Positions 8,441 to 17,110 of a DNA stretch of 64,000 bases are shown here, one piece after another. Positions within the stretch are counted from its first letter, which is position 1. Each line of letters opens with the position of its first letter. The position numbers were made by a program, and so were the translations under genes. Origin of the DNA: Janthinobacterium sp. B9-8 (GTDB taxonomy: Bacteria; Pseudomonadota; Gammaproteobacteria; Burkholderiales; Chitinibacteraceae); contig NZ_CP014222.1 in the NCBI RefSeq assembly GCF_000969645.2, forward strand, positions 4,467,740 to 4,531,739, read 5' to 3'. The notes below the pieces were generated by a model. The model did no database searches. It had not been told where the DNA came from and saw only the letters and a program-made list of their open reading frames with translations.

Positions 8441-8608
8441 CGTCTTCAGGGCGGGGTGAAACTCCCCACCGGCGGTAAGTTTGTGGCTTTTTAAAACAGC
8501 AGCAAACAAGCCCGCGAGCGCCTGTGCTGTATTTATAAGCGTCAGGGTCAGCAGATCTGGTTTAACTCCAGAGCCGACGGTGATAGTCCGGATGAAAGAA
8601 GATGCGTC
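8441..8608 (+). promoter_or_regulatory. FMN riboswitch (RFN element)
   Basis: The conserved RFN blocks are in order: TCAGGGCGGGGTGAAACTCC, then CCACCGGCGGTAAG, AGCCCGCGAGCG, GGTCAGCAGATCTGGT, CCAGAGCCGACGGTGATAGT and CCGGATGAAAGAAG. It lies about 100 bases before ribB, where FMN binding lowers expression. The linker to the start codon contains T-rich and GC-rich stretches that could form the expression platform, but I could not assign a definite terminator. Confidence 0.95.
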
Positions 8609-8705
8609 GCAATGAACTCGCCATGGCTTACCATCGGCGGCGTGACTGCGGCTGTCCTACCCCTGAACCGTTTTTCGCCTACCTATCTTGCGAGAGCGTT
8701 TCTCT

Positions 8706-9353
8706 ATGTTTGCTGAAGTTTTAAATCCTACCCTTGCCCCTTTTGCTACCCGATTTAAGCAGGCACTGGCCGATATGCGCCAGGGTCGTCCTGTTTTATT
8801 GATGGATGATTTCGATCGCGAAAACGAAGCCGATTTAATCGTGGCAGCAGAAAAAATCACCGATCGAAGCATGGCGCAAATGATTCGCGATGGCAGCGGC
8901 ATTGTTTGCCTCTGCCTGACCGACGAAGCCCTGCAGCACTTACAGCTGCCACCAATGGTGACAGACAATCAAAGTCGTTTTAGCACCGCCTTTACCGTGT
9001 CGATTGAAGCACGGCAAGGGGTAAGCACCGGCGTATCCGCTGCCGATCGGGTAACGACGATTAAGGCCGCTATTGCCAGCGGTGCTAAGCCTGGCGATTT
9101 AGCCAGCCCCGGCCATGTATTTCCGCTGCGCGCTACGGCTGGCGGGGTACTGGCGCGCCGAGGGCACACTGAGGGATCGGTTGATCTGGCTGTGTTGGCA
9201 GGATTACAGCCCGCTGCAGTGCTGTGCGAGCTTATGAATCCTGATGGCACGATGGCACGTGGTGATGATATTACGGCATACGCCATCGAGCATGGTTTGC
9301 AAGTACTCAGTATTGCCGAACTGGTGGAATACAGATTGCAGCAAGCGGGCTAA
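8706..9353 (+). CDS. ribB: 3,4-dihydroxy-2-butanone-4-phosphate synthase RibB
   Basis: Converts ribulose 5-phosphate to dihydroxybutanone phosphate plus formate, supplying the carbon unit for riboflavin. The 215-residue length fits the stand-alone enzyme, not the RibBA fusion. Key motifs are DDFDRENEADLIVAAE (metal and substrate binding), GSGIVCLCL, TGVSAADRVTT, PGHVFPLRA and the HTEGSVDLAVLAGLQPAAVLCEL block. I use the ATG at 8706; an in-frame TTG at 8688 is less likely. It sits alone behind the FMN riboswitch, so this is likely the FMN-controlled copy, with other riboflavin genes elsewhere. Confidence 0.94.
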   Translation: MFAEVLNPTLAPFATRFKQALADMRQGRPVLLMDDFDRENEADLIVAAEKITDRSMAQMIRDGSGIVCLCLTDEALQHLQLPPMVTDNQSRFSTAFTVSIEARQGVSTGVSAADRVTTIKAAIASGAKPGDLASPGHVFPLRATAGGVLARRGHTEGSVDLAVLAGLQPAAVLCELMNPDGTMARGDDITAYAIEHGLQVLSIAELVEYRLQQAG

Positions 9354-9404
9354 AAATGGCGGGCACCCGCAGCCGATGCAAAGACTGCTAGGTGCCGGCC
9401 TTGC

Positions 9405-9561
9405 TTATCGCTTAAAAAATACGCTTGGCGTGGTATCTATAAAGCGGCGGTACTCATCGCCCAATCGCCTCAATCATGGCTTCTTCGCGAGGCACGCGCA
9501 GCTGATGTATCAGCTCAAAGCAAAAGACGCCAGCAAAGCCAGCCAGCCAAGTATGTTTCAT
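9405..9561 (-). pseudogene. Remnant of an isoprenylcysteine-methyltransferase-like membrane protein
   Basis: The ribB-YdgA gap is over 300 bases. On its minus strand one frame gives ELIHQLRVPREEAMIEAIG and, after a one-base shift near 9456-9462, continues as DEYRRFIDTTPSVFFKR before a stop at 9405. This is the typical C-terminal tail of ICMT/PEMT-like small membrane methyltransferases (LRVPREEAM...G-EY). The rest of the gene is missing, so this is a frameshifted relic. Identification rests on the short tail only. Confidence 0.45.
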
Positions 9562-9676
9562 AAGCTTTATGCTTATGCCCTATCTTTAATTTCTTTTACC
9601 TGACAAAATTACGCTGTAAAAAGTAAGAAGAAAATGGCTTGAATGTGCTTTTTTTATGAAACGATTGGGGATTTTG

Positions 9677-11023
9677 ATGAATAAAACTAAATTAGTGCTG
9701 GCGATTGCTGCTTTGGCAGGAGCTGGTTTTGCAGGTGCAACGTGGTACACAGGCACAACTTTAGATAATAAAGTGATGCAGGCAGGTGATGCGTTAAAAG
9801 ACTACAAAATGATCAAGGTAGTGAAGCGTGATTTTAAAAAGGGGTTTTGGGCTTCAACAGAAGAAGTCACTTACCAATTGGGCTGCGAGGATGGAGGTGA
9901 GGCCTCGCCTTTGCGCGGCGCAACAGGGCAAATCACTTTAATTAATACCATTCAGCACAACCCGTTTGGCATGGAAATCAATACCAAGCTGGTTTATAGC
10001 GATAAAACAAAAGCAGAGCTTGCCAAGGTATTTAAAGGCAAAGAGCCTTTGGAAATTAATACCAAGGTCAGTTTATCCGGTGATTTGCAAACCCGTATTT
10101 CTAGCCCTGAATTTACCATTGATGATGAAAAAGGGAAGGTAAACTGGAAAGGGTTTAATTCTCTGATTAAATACGATAAAACGGCTAGTTATATTGATTT
10201 TGATGTGTCTTTACCCGGTGTAATTGCAAGGGAAAACGCCAGTGCCACCCAATTTAATATTGGCTCGGTGTCTTATAAGGGAAGCTATAAAAATGCGGTT
10301 GAGGGTATTTATGCAGGTGCTGAATCATTAAAAATTGATGGTTTTGGTATGACAGGCAAGAAAGAAGAAAAAGAGATGCAAGTGTCGATGGGCCAGTTGC
10401 TGATGAATAGCGAATCTAAATTTAGCAACGGCCTGCTTAATTTCTCTGGTAAAGGCACGGCAGATAAAATCACATTCAATTCAAAAGAAATTGGCAAGTT
10501 TGAAATGAACCTGGATGTGAATCAGCTTGATCCTAAGGCGCTTAAAGGGCTTAATGATCTGACATGGAAAAAAGGCATTTTGCAGTGTAATTTTGATAAT
10601 AAAGATCACGCAAAGGCAATACAAGCCTTACTGATGGATGTTTTGAAAAAGAACCCTTCGCTAAAGCAAAATATTAAATTGCATACGCCAGAAGGCGAAA
10701 GTGTTGTGGCGATTGATTTAGCCAGCAAAGACTTAAAGCCGGAAGATTTAGCCAACCCCGGCCTGCTGATTAATAAGATCAATGCCATGCTGGCCTTGCA
10801 ATTGCCCAATGCTTTTGCCGAAAGAATGATCCGTGAATCTGCCGAAGAAGAAGCGATTGAGCCAACTCTGGCTATGTTTCAATCATCCGTACAGCTTGGT
10901 GTAGATGAAGGAAAGATTGAAAGCGATGGCAAACTACTTAAAACTAAAATTCAATTAAAAGACGGTAAAATCGTTTTGAATGGAAAAACGGTTGAATTGT
11001 CTGAGTTACTTGGTATTCAGTAA
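9677..11023 (+). CDS. YdgA-like protein of the DUF945 family
   Basis: A 448-residue protein with one N-terminal hydrophobic signal/anchor segment (LVLAIAALAGAGFAGATWYT, about residues 4-25) followed by a long periplasmic region without cysteine-rich or catalytic motifs. The WYTG after the anchor and the overall length match DUF945 (YdgA) proteins, which are abundant but poorly understood envelope proteins. The ATG at 9677 gives the family-like N-terminus MNKTK and has GGGGA upstream; an in-frame ATG at 9656 would add seven residues. Transcribed alone; converges on the adenosine deaminase gene. Confidence 0.7.
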   Translation: MNKTKLVLAIAALAGAGFAGATWYTGTTLDNKVMQAGDALKDYKMIKVVKRDFKKGFWASTEEVTYQLGCEDGGEASPLRGATGQITLINTIQHNPFGMEINTKLVYSDKTKAELAKVFKGKEPLEINTKVSLSGDLQTRISSPEFTIDDEKGKVNWKGFNSLIKYDKTASYIDFDVSLPGVIARENASATQFNIGSVSYKGSYKNAVEGIYAGAESLKIDGFGMTGKKEEKEMQVSMGQLLMNSESKFSNGLLNFSGKGTADKITFNSKEIGKFEMNLDVNQLDPKALKGLNDLTWKKGILQCNFDNKDHAKAIQALLMDVLKKNPSLKQNIKLHTPEGESVVAIDLASKDLKPEDLANPGLLINKINAMLALQLPNAFAERMIRESAEEEAIEPTLAMFQSSVQLGVDEGKIESDGKLLKTKIQLKDGKIVLNGKTVELSELLGIQ

Positions 11024-11036
11024 TCTACCGTGATTT

Positions 11037-11062
11037 GCGGATGAGCCTGATGGCTCATCCGC
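11037..11062. terminator. Hairpin between convergent genes
   Basis: An 11-bp perfect stem (11037-11047 with 11052-11062) around a TGAT loop, placed between the ends of the YdgA-like gene and the adenosine deaminase gene. T runs on both sides are poor, so it is a likely but weak bidirectional terminator. Confidence 0.55.
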
Positions 11063-11077
11063 ATTTGGTAGCAAGTT

Positions 11078-12547
11078 TTAGTGCTTAATCATCTTTGCAA
11101 CTTTAGCTTCAAATTCATCAAAGCGTTGTTTGAGCGCTTGCATTTCGGTGGTTTTTTCTGCTTTGCCTAAAAATGAATACCGGATGCTATTCATTGCGGT
11201 GTTTTTTAGCTCGTCATACGATGGCTTGTAGCGGCTAGCGTAAAGTAGGTATTCGCCGCTAAGATTATTGCGCGATACGCCCGGATCATCGCTAGAGATT
11301 ACAAAGGGCACGCCATGACGGCGGTAAACCTGAATAGGGTGTGCTTCGTTTTTTACTCCAAGAATAAATTCATTACTGGTGAGATTAACTTCTACAGCAA
11401 TGTCTTTTTCTTTTAGCTTTTTCAATAGCAAATCGGCATTTTTTTCATGGGTGATATCAATGCCGTGGCCAATGCGATCTGCCCCTGCAATTTGCACTGC
11501 ATCATTAATATGATTTTTTAATCCTTCTGGTGGCACCATACCGAGTGCTAATTCACCAGCGTGTAGGGCGAGCTTGCTATCTGGATAGCGTTTTTTAAAG
11601 AATTTAAACATCTGCATATGCAAATCATAATCGCGCATTGCAACGTGTTCATTTTCTGGCCCTACAATATTCACGGCCACAATTAGATTGCTGGCTTTAT
11701 CGGCGGCAAAGGCAGAATACATCGCGCTAAAGACCAGCGATGGGGATAGATTGCGTAATACATAGGCCTGCACACGCAATTTAAAATCGTTGCTGTCAAT
11801 GCCTTTAGCCGCGTCTTCCATCGTTTTGATATAGGCGTTTATTTGTTGCTGGCTGGCGGCATCTTGCGCCATAAAATCGGCATAGCGGGCAAAAATGGCT
11901 TCTGCATCTTTAGGGTTTTGTACCAGCTGATTTATTACTGGGTCTAATTCTTTATTACTAATGCTGGGGGCCAAATCGACCATAGTTTCCAGATATTGTA
12001 CGTTTTCTGCTTGAGCCCGTTCTTTTAAAGATTGAAATCCTTCATGCATGGCATAGCTGGCAACCGGCATAAAATAGAAGAAAGTGTTAAAGAAGTTTTG
12101 ATCGGGCGCGGGTTGATCGTGGCTATGATTACTGAAATCTTTATCAGACCATTTTTGCAGTAACTCACGATAGAAAGCATTGTTTTGTCGCGTTGCATCG
12201 GAGCTTAGGCAAATCTTGCTGCTGGCTTCGCTAGGGGCCGTATTAATATGAAATTTTTGAGCATTAAGTGCTGCATTGTCTTCGTTATAAATACAAAATT
12301 TTTGTCGGCCTACCCACTCTAGATAAGTTTCAGCATAAATAGCGCCGGAATAATGGTGATGTAAATCAGCACCTTTAGGCAGCATATTCATTAATAAGCC
12401 TAGCTCTGCTGTATTGGGAGTAGGGGCGCTGATTAATTGCGAATAATATTGCTTGGTTTGCGCGTAGTTATTATTAATATCTTTTGCATGGCTGGCCCCG
12501 ATGGCAAGCAGGCAGAGTGCAAGTAGTTTGGTTTTCATCTTGATCAT
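11078..12547 (-). CDS. Exported adenosine deaminase-family protein (ADGF-like)
   Basis: A 489-residue amidohydrolase of the adenosine deaminase superfamily with a cleavable signal (TKLLALCLLAIGASHA), so it acts in the periplasm or outside. Zinc and catalytic motifs are present: PKGADLHHHYSGAIY (HxH), LALHAGEL, DRIGHGIDI, and SSDDPGVSRNNLSGEYL (the metal-binding Asp pair). Length and signal resemble the secreted ADGF/CECR1 type rather than the ~330-residue cytosolic Add. It probably deaminates external adenosine for purine salvage. The start may be at 12547 or at the ATG three codons later; neither has a strong ribosome site. Confidence 0.8.
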   Translation of the reverse strand: MIKMKTKLLALCLLAIGASHAKDINNNYAQTKQYYSQLISAPTPNTAELGLLMNMLPKGADLHHHYSGAIYAETYLEWVGRQKFCIYNEDNAALNAQKFHINTAPSEASSKICLSSDATRQNNAFYRELLQKWSDKDFSNHSHDQPAPDQNFFNTFFYFMPVASYAMHEGFQSLKERAQAENVQYLETMVDLAPSISNKELDPVINQLVQNPKDAEAIFARYADFMAQDAASQQQINAYIKTMEDAAKGIDSNDFKLRVQAYVLRNLSPSLVFSAMYSAFAADKASNLIVAVNIVGPENEHVAMRDYDLHMQMFKFFKKRYPDSKLALHAGELALGMVPPEGLKNHINDAVQIAGADRIGHGIDITHEKNADLLLKKLKEKDIAVEVNLTSNEFILGVKNEAHPIQVYRRHGVPFVISSDDPGVSRNNLSGEYLLYASRYKPSYDELKNTAMNSIRYSFLGKAEKTTEMQALKQRFDEFEAKVAKMIKH

Positions 12548-12860
12548 CTTTTATGGGTGGAATAGCAGATTATAGGCTGCAATAAAAGAAGAGATGAATA
12601 AGGTGTTAGAACGCTTGCAATTTTTTAGATTGGGGAGTTGTTTGTTAATAGGGATAGATTGATGTGGGTAAAGTTATGTTGGAAAAAAGGCTATTATCCA
12701 TTTAAAGTCATAATTGTTTTTTGATCTTTGCGAATAAGCAATAAAAGCTGAATGTATTTGATTAAATAAGGACGCAAAATATATGAGAAGTGGTGTGCAA
12801 GAAAAGCGACTTGCACACCCTATGAAACTACGAAACTGCGTTCTTTATGAGACAAACCAC
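12548..12860. other. Intergenic region, no gene seen
   Basis: About 310 A+T-rich bases between the adenosine deaminase start and the aceB end. The only structure is a perfect 10-bp hairpin (12792-12801 with 12810-12819, 8-base loop), a possible weak terminator for aceB. The deaminase promoter should lie in the left part, but I could not pick a convincing -35/-10 pair. Confidence 0.5.
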
Positions 12861-14447
12861 TTATTTCAAACGATCGTAGCCCGGCAAGGTCAGGAATTCG
12901 ACAAATTCTTCGCTGGTGGTGAGCTCGTCAAACATGACTGCGGCTTCATCTAGCGTGCTACTAAAGCGGCCGGTGGTGTGGATCTTGGCGACTTCCTCTG
13001 GCAACCACTGGCGGAATAGATCTTTGCTGACTTTACGGCCATCGTCCAGCACGCCTTTGGGGGATCTGATCCATTGCCAGATTTGCGAGCGGCTGATTTC
13101 GGCGGTGGCGGCGTCTTCCATTAGATTATGAATCGGTACGCAGCCTAAGCCAGAAATCCACGCGGCTAAATATTGCACGCCCACGCTGATATTGCCACGT
13201 AAACCGGCCTCGGTAATCGGCGCTTCAGGTTGGAAATTCAGCAGATCCTTGCCTGCCACGCTGACATCCGGGCGTTGCTTGTTAATTTGATTGGGCTTGT
13301 CGCCAAGAATGGGGTCCCAAGCGGCTTGTGCGATGGCAACTAAGCCGGGGTGAGCCACCCAACCGCCATCGTAGCCATCTGCCGCATCGCGTTCTTTATC
13401 TGCGCGGACCTGCTGCATGGCTTTTTCATTAGCCGCCTCATCATTTTTGATGGGAATCACGGCGCTCATGCCACCCATCGCAGGTGCATTGCGGTGGTGG
13501 CAGGTTTTAATCAGCAGCAGGGAATAAGCGCGCATAAACGGCACGGTCATGGTAATTAAGCTGCGATTGGCAAGGCAGAAGTCGGTGTTGGTGCGGAATT
13601 TCTTAATGCAGCTAAAGATGTAATCCCAGCGACCGGCATTCAGGCCTGCGGAGTGTTCGCGCAGCTCGTAGAGGATTTCGTCCATTTCAAAAGCGGCCAA
13701 AATGGTTTCGATCAGTACCGTGCCCTTGATGCAGCCGTGCGGCGCGGTCAGCTCGGCTTCGGCCCAAGTAAAGACATCGTTCCAGAGACGGGCTTCTAAA
13801 TGCGATTCCATTTTCGGCAGATAGAAATAACACGATGTGCCTTGGCTAAGGCGGTATTTCAGATTGTGAAATACGGCAAGGCCAAAATCAAACAAGGAGC
13901 CCGCCATGATTTCGCCGTCAACTTCAATGTGTTTTTCCATCAAATGCCAGCCACGCGGGCGCAGAATCAGCGTGGAAATTTCACTATTTAATGTGTATTG
14001 CTTGCCTTCTGGGGAGGTAAAAGACAGCTCTTTACGATAGGCGTCTTTTACATTGATCTGGCCTTCAACTTGGTTTTCCCAAGTGGGCGTATTGGAATCT
14101 TCAAAATCGGCCATAAACGATTTAGCGCCGGAATTAAGCGCATTAATCATCATCTTGCGCTCAACGGGGCCAGTGATTTCGGTGCGACGATCGAGCAAAT
14201 CGGCGGGCAGGGCAGAGATGCTCCAGTTGCCATCGCGGATATGTTGGGTGTCGGGCAGAAAATCGGGCACTTCGCCCGCGTCTAGTCTGGCTTGGCGTTC
14301 GATACGGGCGGCCATCAGTTCACGGCGGCGCGGCTCAAAGCTGCGATGCAGTTCGGCTAAAAAAGCCAATGCATCGGGGGTAAGAATAGGGGCAAAAGCA
14401 GGGCTGATATGGCCGAGAACTCGAATACCTGCAAGCGTGGTTGTCAT
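12861..14447 (-). CDS. aceB: Malate synthase A
   Basis: Condenses glyoxylate with acetyl-CoA to malate, the second step of the glyoxylate shunt. The 528-residue length fits malate synthase A. Motifs visible are GPVERKMMINALNSGAKSFM followed by ADFEDSNTP, LILRPRGWH, YFYLPKMESHLEARLW, GTVLIETILAAFEMDEILYE and DGYDGGWVAHPGLV, which carry the Mg- and glyoxylate-binding residues. It lies downstream of aceA in the same direction, separated by about 170 bases holding a large palindromic repeat, so the two may be co-transcribed or partly uncoupled. Confidence 0.96.
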   Translation of the reverse strand: MTTTLAGIRVLGHISPAFAPILTPDALAFLAELHRSFEPRRRELMAARIERQARLDAGEVPDFLPDTQHIRDGNWSISALPADLLDRRTEITGPVERKMMINALNSGAKSFMADFEDSNTPTWENQVEGQINVKDAYRKELSFTSPEGKQYTLNSEISTLILRPRGWHLMEKHIEVDGEIMAGSLFDFGLAVFHNLKYRLSQGTSCYFYLPKMESHLEARLWNDVFTWAEAELTAPHGCIKGTVLIETILAAFEMDEILYELREHSAGLNAGRWDYIFSCIKKFRTNTDFCLANRSLITMTVPFMRAYSLLLIKTCHHRNAPAMGGMSAVIPIKNDEAANEKAMQQVRADKERDAADGYDGGWVAHPGLVAIAQAAWDPILGDKPNQINKQRPDVSVAGKDLLNFQPEAPITEAGLRGNISVGVQYLAAWISGLGCVPIHNLMEDAATAEISRSQIWQWIRSPKGVLDDGRKVSKDLFRQWLPEEVAKIHTTGRFSSTLDEAAVMFDELTTSEEFVEFLTLPGYDRLK

Positions 14448-14462
14448 ATTGTTCCCTCATGT

Positions 14463-14598
14463 AAAAAAATTCTGTAGATACAGAGAACAGTAAGTACACA
14501 GAGAGCACAGAGAAAACCGAGTTAAAAGTTAAGCAATTTTTTGCTTTTCTCTGTGTGCTCCGTGGTCTCTGTGCCCTCTGTGTCTACAGATTTTTTTG
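14463..14598. repeat. Dispersed palindromic repeat A, copy 1
   Basis: About 135 bases whose ends are inverted repeats: AAAAAAATTCTGTAGATACA on the left and TGTCTACAGATTTTTTT on the right. Inner arms of CACAGAGAGCACAGAGAAAA and TTTTCTCTGTGTGCTC can also pair. A second copy lies at 19108-19232 and a half-copy near 22660-22702. It sits between aceA and aceB, where its hairpin could affect the message. Confidence 0.8.
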
Positions 14599-14615
14599 AA
14601 GTCGTTTTGTAAGGC

Positions 14616-15896
14616 TTAGTGGAACTGTTCTTCTTCGGTCGAGCCTTTCAGCGCGGTGGTCGAAGACTGGCCTTGCTGGATCACTTGCGTGACCGCATCA
14701 AAGTAGCCTGTGCCCACTTCACGCTGATGTTTCACCGCGGTAAAGCCACGGTCAGCGGCGGCGAATTCGGCTTCCTGCAGCTCAACAAAGGCACTCATGC
14801 CGCGGCGGGCGTAGCCGTGGGCAAGATTAAACATGCCGTAGTTCAGCGCATGGAAACCTGCCAGGGTGATGAACTGGAATTTGTAGCCCATCTTGCCAAG
14901 CTCGGCTTGGAACGTCGCGATGGTGGCGTCGTCCAGATTTTTCTTCCAGTTAAACGATGGTGAGCAGTTATAAGCTAGCAATTTGCCCGGGAACTGAGCG
15001 TGAATGGCGGTCGCAAATTTACGTGCGTATTCCAGATCCGGCTTGCCGGTTTCACACCATACCAAATCAGCATAAGGCGCATAGGCAAGGCCACGGCTAA
15101 TCGCTTGCTCCAGACCCGGCGTCGTTTTATAGAAGCCTTCCGGTGTGCGCTCGCCTGTGCAAAAGGGTTGATCATTGGCGTCTACATCGGAAGTCAGCAA
15201 ATCAGCCGCTTCGGCATCGGTGCGCGCTACGATCAGTGTTGGCACGCCCATGATGTCGGCAGCAAAACGCGCTGCAACCAGTTTTTCTACCGCTTCGCGC
15301 GTTGGCACTAATACTTTGCCGCCCATATGGCCGCATTTTTTAACTGAGGCTAGCTGGTCTTCAAAGTGAACACCGGCAGCGCCTGCTTCGATCATGGATT
15401 TCATTAGCTCGTGTGCGTTCAGTACGCCACCAAAGCCAGCTTCTGCATCGGCTACGATGGGCGCAAAGAAATCGATGCTGTCGTCGCCTTCGGCGTGATT
15501 GATTTGGTCGGCACGGGTCAGCGCATTATTGATGCGGCGTACAACGAGTGGAACCGAGTTCGCTGGGTAAAGCGATTGGTCTGGATACATTTCACCGGCG
15601 ATGTTTGCGTCGGCAGCGACTTGCCAGCCTGAAAGGTAGATGGCTTTCAGACCAGCTTTAATTTGTTGCATGGCCTGGTTGCCAGTTAAGGCGCCTAAAG
15701 CATGCACATAGGGGGTTTCGTTGACTAAGGACCACAGCTTTTCTGCGCCACGGCGGGCTAGTGTGTGTTCGACTTGCACATTGCCACGCAGGCGTTCAAC
15801 GTCTGCAGCGGTATAAGGGCGGGTAATGCCTTTCCAGCGTGGATTAGTGTCCCAGTCTTGCTGGATAGCGGCGATTTTTAGATCCTTTGTACTCAT
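14616..15896 (-). CDS. aceA: Isocitrate lyase
   Basis: Splits isocitrate to glyoxylate and succinate, the first step of the glyoxylate shunt used on acetate or fatty acids. A 426-residue protein with the catalytic KKCGHMGGKVLVPT loop (active-site Cys), the SGWQVAADAN and DADAGFGG-type (here DAEAGFGG) metal-binding segments, and a C-terminal EFAAADRGFTAVKHQREVG. It starts at ATG 15896 and precedes aceB, so the shunt genes form a unit. The 550 bases upstream should contain its promoter; no regulator gene is adjacent. Confidence 0.97.
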   Translation of the reverse strand: MSTKDLKIAAIQQDWDTNPRWKGITRPYTAADVERLRGNVQVEHTLARRGAEKLWSLVNETPYVHALGALTGNQAMQQIKAGLKAIYLSGWQVAADANIAGEMYPDQSLYPANSVPLVVRRINNALTRADQINHAEGDDSIDFFAPIVADAEAGFGGVLNAHELMKSMIEAGAAGVHFEDQLASVKKCGHMGGKVLVPTREAVEKLVAARFAADIMGVPTLIVARTDAEAADLLTSDVDANDQPFCTGERTPEGFYKTTPGLEQAISRGLAYAPYADLVWCETGKPDLEYARKFATAIHAQFPGKLLAYNCSPSFNWKKNLDDATIATFQAELGKMGYKFQFITLAGFHALNYGMFNLAHGYARRGMSAFVELQEAEFAAADRGFTAVKHQREVGTGYFDAVTQVIQQGQSSTTALKGSTEEEQFH

Positions 15897-16381
15897 AACA
15901 ATACTCCCTGAAGGGTGATGGGCTGCATGTCTAAGTAAAGCATGTGGTAGTCGTGTTGCAGGATTATTTTGCAGTGCACCATTGGATTGTAGTTAGTAAT
16001 AATTCACTACATATTGGGGCTTTCATGTACTTTTTGACCCGTAAGTATTTAGTCAATTAATGGTAATTAAGTCTTTGAAAATTAAGGCAAATGACGAATG
16101 CATTTTTATTGCTTCAAACGACTGTTTTAATGGCATAAAGTATCGATTTGATCGAGAAATGTAGTTTTTTATAAATTTATGTTTGTCAGCTACATGAGCG
16201 GGAAAGCCTACTTACTCAGGAAAAAAACGACAAAAAAATAGTGTATTTATTGATACATCTGCTATGGGCTAGACCCATCAATGCGTATTAAGTTGCTTAG
16301 CTTTACGTTAAAAACGGTAAATGCAGGCTTTTATCTACGTGGGATAGGCAATGTTTGGTATCGCCTTCTTAAAGCAATGCA
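15897..16381. other. Intergenic region between aceA and grpE, no gene seen
   Basis: Nearly 490 A+T-rich bases between the divergent aceA start and the sigma-32 promoter of grpE. No convincing ORF or RNA gene was seen on either strand. It should hold the aceA promoter and its control sites, but I cannot assign them by eye. Confidence 0.5.
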
Positions 16382-16409
16382 CTTGAAATGCCCGACGACA
16401 ACCCCATCT
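16382..16409 (+). promoter_or_regulatory. Sigma-32 (heat-shock) promoter of grpE
   Basis: CTTGAAA (16382-16388), a 13-base spacer, then CCCCATCT (16402-16409): a perfect match to the RpoH consensus, about 40 bases before the grpE start codon. Confidence 0.93.
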
Positions 16410-16449
16410 GCCCTTGCATGTTTGAAATAAGTTTTGACTGGAGTTCCTG

Positions 16450-16977
16450 ATGAGTAATGAAAACGTACAAGAGCAGACCAATTTAGATGCTGGCGTCGAG
16501 GCGATCGTTGAAGGCACAGAAAATACGCTGGAAGCGCAATTGACCGCTGCTACTGCAGATATTGAAAAAGCCCGTCAAGACGTGCTCTATGCCAAGGCCG
16601 AGGCCGAAAATAATCGCCGCCGCTCTCTTGAAGAAGTCGACAAAGCCCGCAAATTTGCGGTTGAGAAATTTGCGATTGAGCTGTTGGCAGTAAAAGATTC
16701 GCTCGAAATGGCGCTGGCTGATCAGACTGGTGAAGTAGACGCGTTGAAAAACGGCGTCGAACTCACTTTAAAACAGTTGGTAGCGGCATTTGAAAAATCG
16801 CAGCTGATTGAAATCAATCCGATAGGCGATAAGCTGGATCCGCATAAGCACCAGGCTATTTCTATGGTGCCAAGTGATGCAGAAGCCAATACCGTCGTGC
16901 AAGTGATGCAAAAAGGCTACGAGCTGGCTGGCCGCGTGATTCGTCCGGCGATGGTGATGGTTGCAGCAGCGAAGTAA
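16450..16977 (+). CDS. grpE: Nucleotide exchange factor GrpE
   Basis: GrpE releases ADP from DnaK in the cytosolic chaperone cycle. The 175-residue protein has an acidic N-terminus, a long coiled coil (about 30-85, DVLYAKAEAENNRRRSLEEV) and the C-terminal beta domain with LDPHKHQAI and the signature ending GRVIRPAMVMVA. GGAG precedes the ATG at 16450. Heat control is explicit in the upstream sigma-32 promoter. dnaK follows about 130 bases later with its own promoter. Confidence 0.96.
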   Translation: MSNENVQEQTNLDAGVEAIVEGTENTLEAQLTAATADIEKARQDVLYAKAEAENNRRRSLEEVDKARKFAVEKFAIELLAVKDSLEMALADQTGEVDALKNGVELTLKQLVAAFEKSQLIEINPIGDKLDPHKHQAISMVPSDAEANTVVQVMQKGYELAGRVIRPAMVMVAAAK

Positions 16978-17019
16978 AAAATACGTTTTGTAGGTGGGGG
17001 AGGATTTAAAAAAAGTCCT

Positions 17020-17047
17020 CTTGAAAATGCTCAGCGCATCCCCACTT
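17020..17047 (+). promoter_or_regulatory. Sigma-32 (heat-shock) promoter of dnaK
   Basis: CTTGAAA (17020-17026), a 13-base spacer, then CCCCACTT (17040-17047), about 64 bases before the dnaK ATG. So dnaK has its own heat-shock promoter in addition to readthrough from grpE. Confidence 0.9.
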
Positions 17048-17110
17048 TGTGAACATGGTTGTTAATTTACCGCCGCCTTAGGGCAGCGAGCAGACAAGGA
17101 AAAACTAAAA

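Noticed and set aside
9244..9603. 119-codon plus-strand frame after ribB
   Set aside because: It starts inside ribB in another frame and has no domain; the minus-strand relic of a methyltransferase explains the region better.
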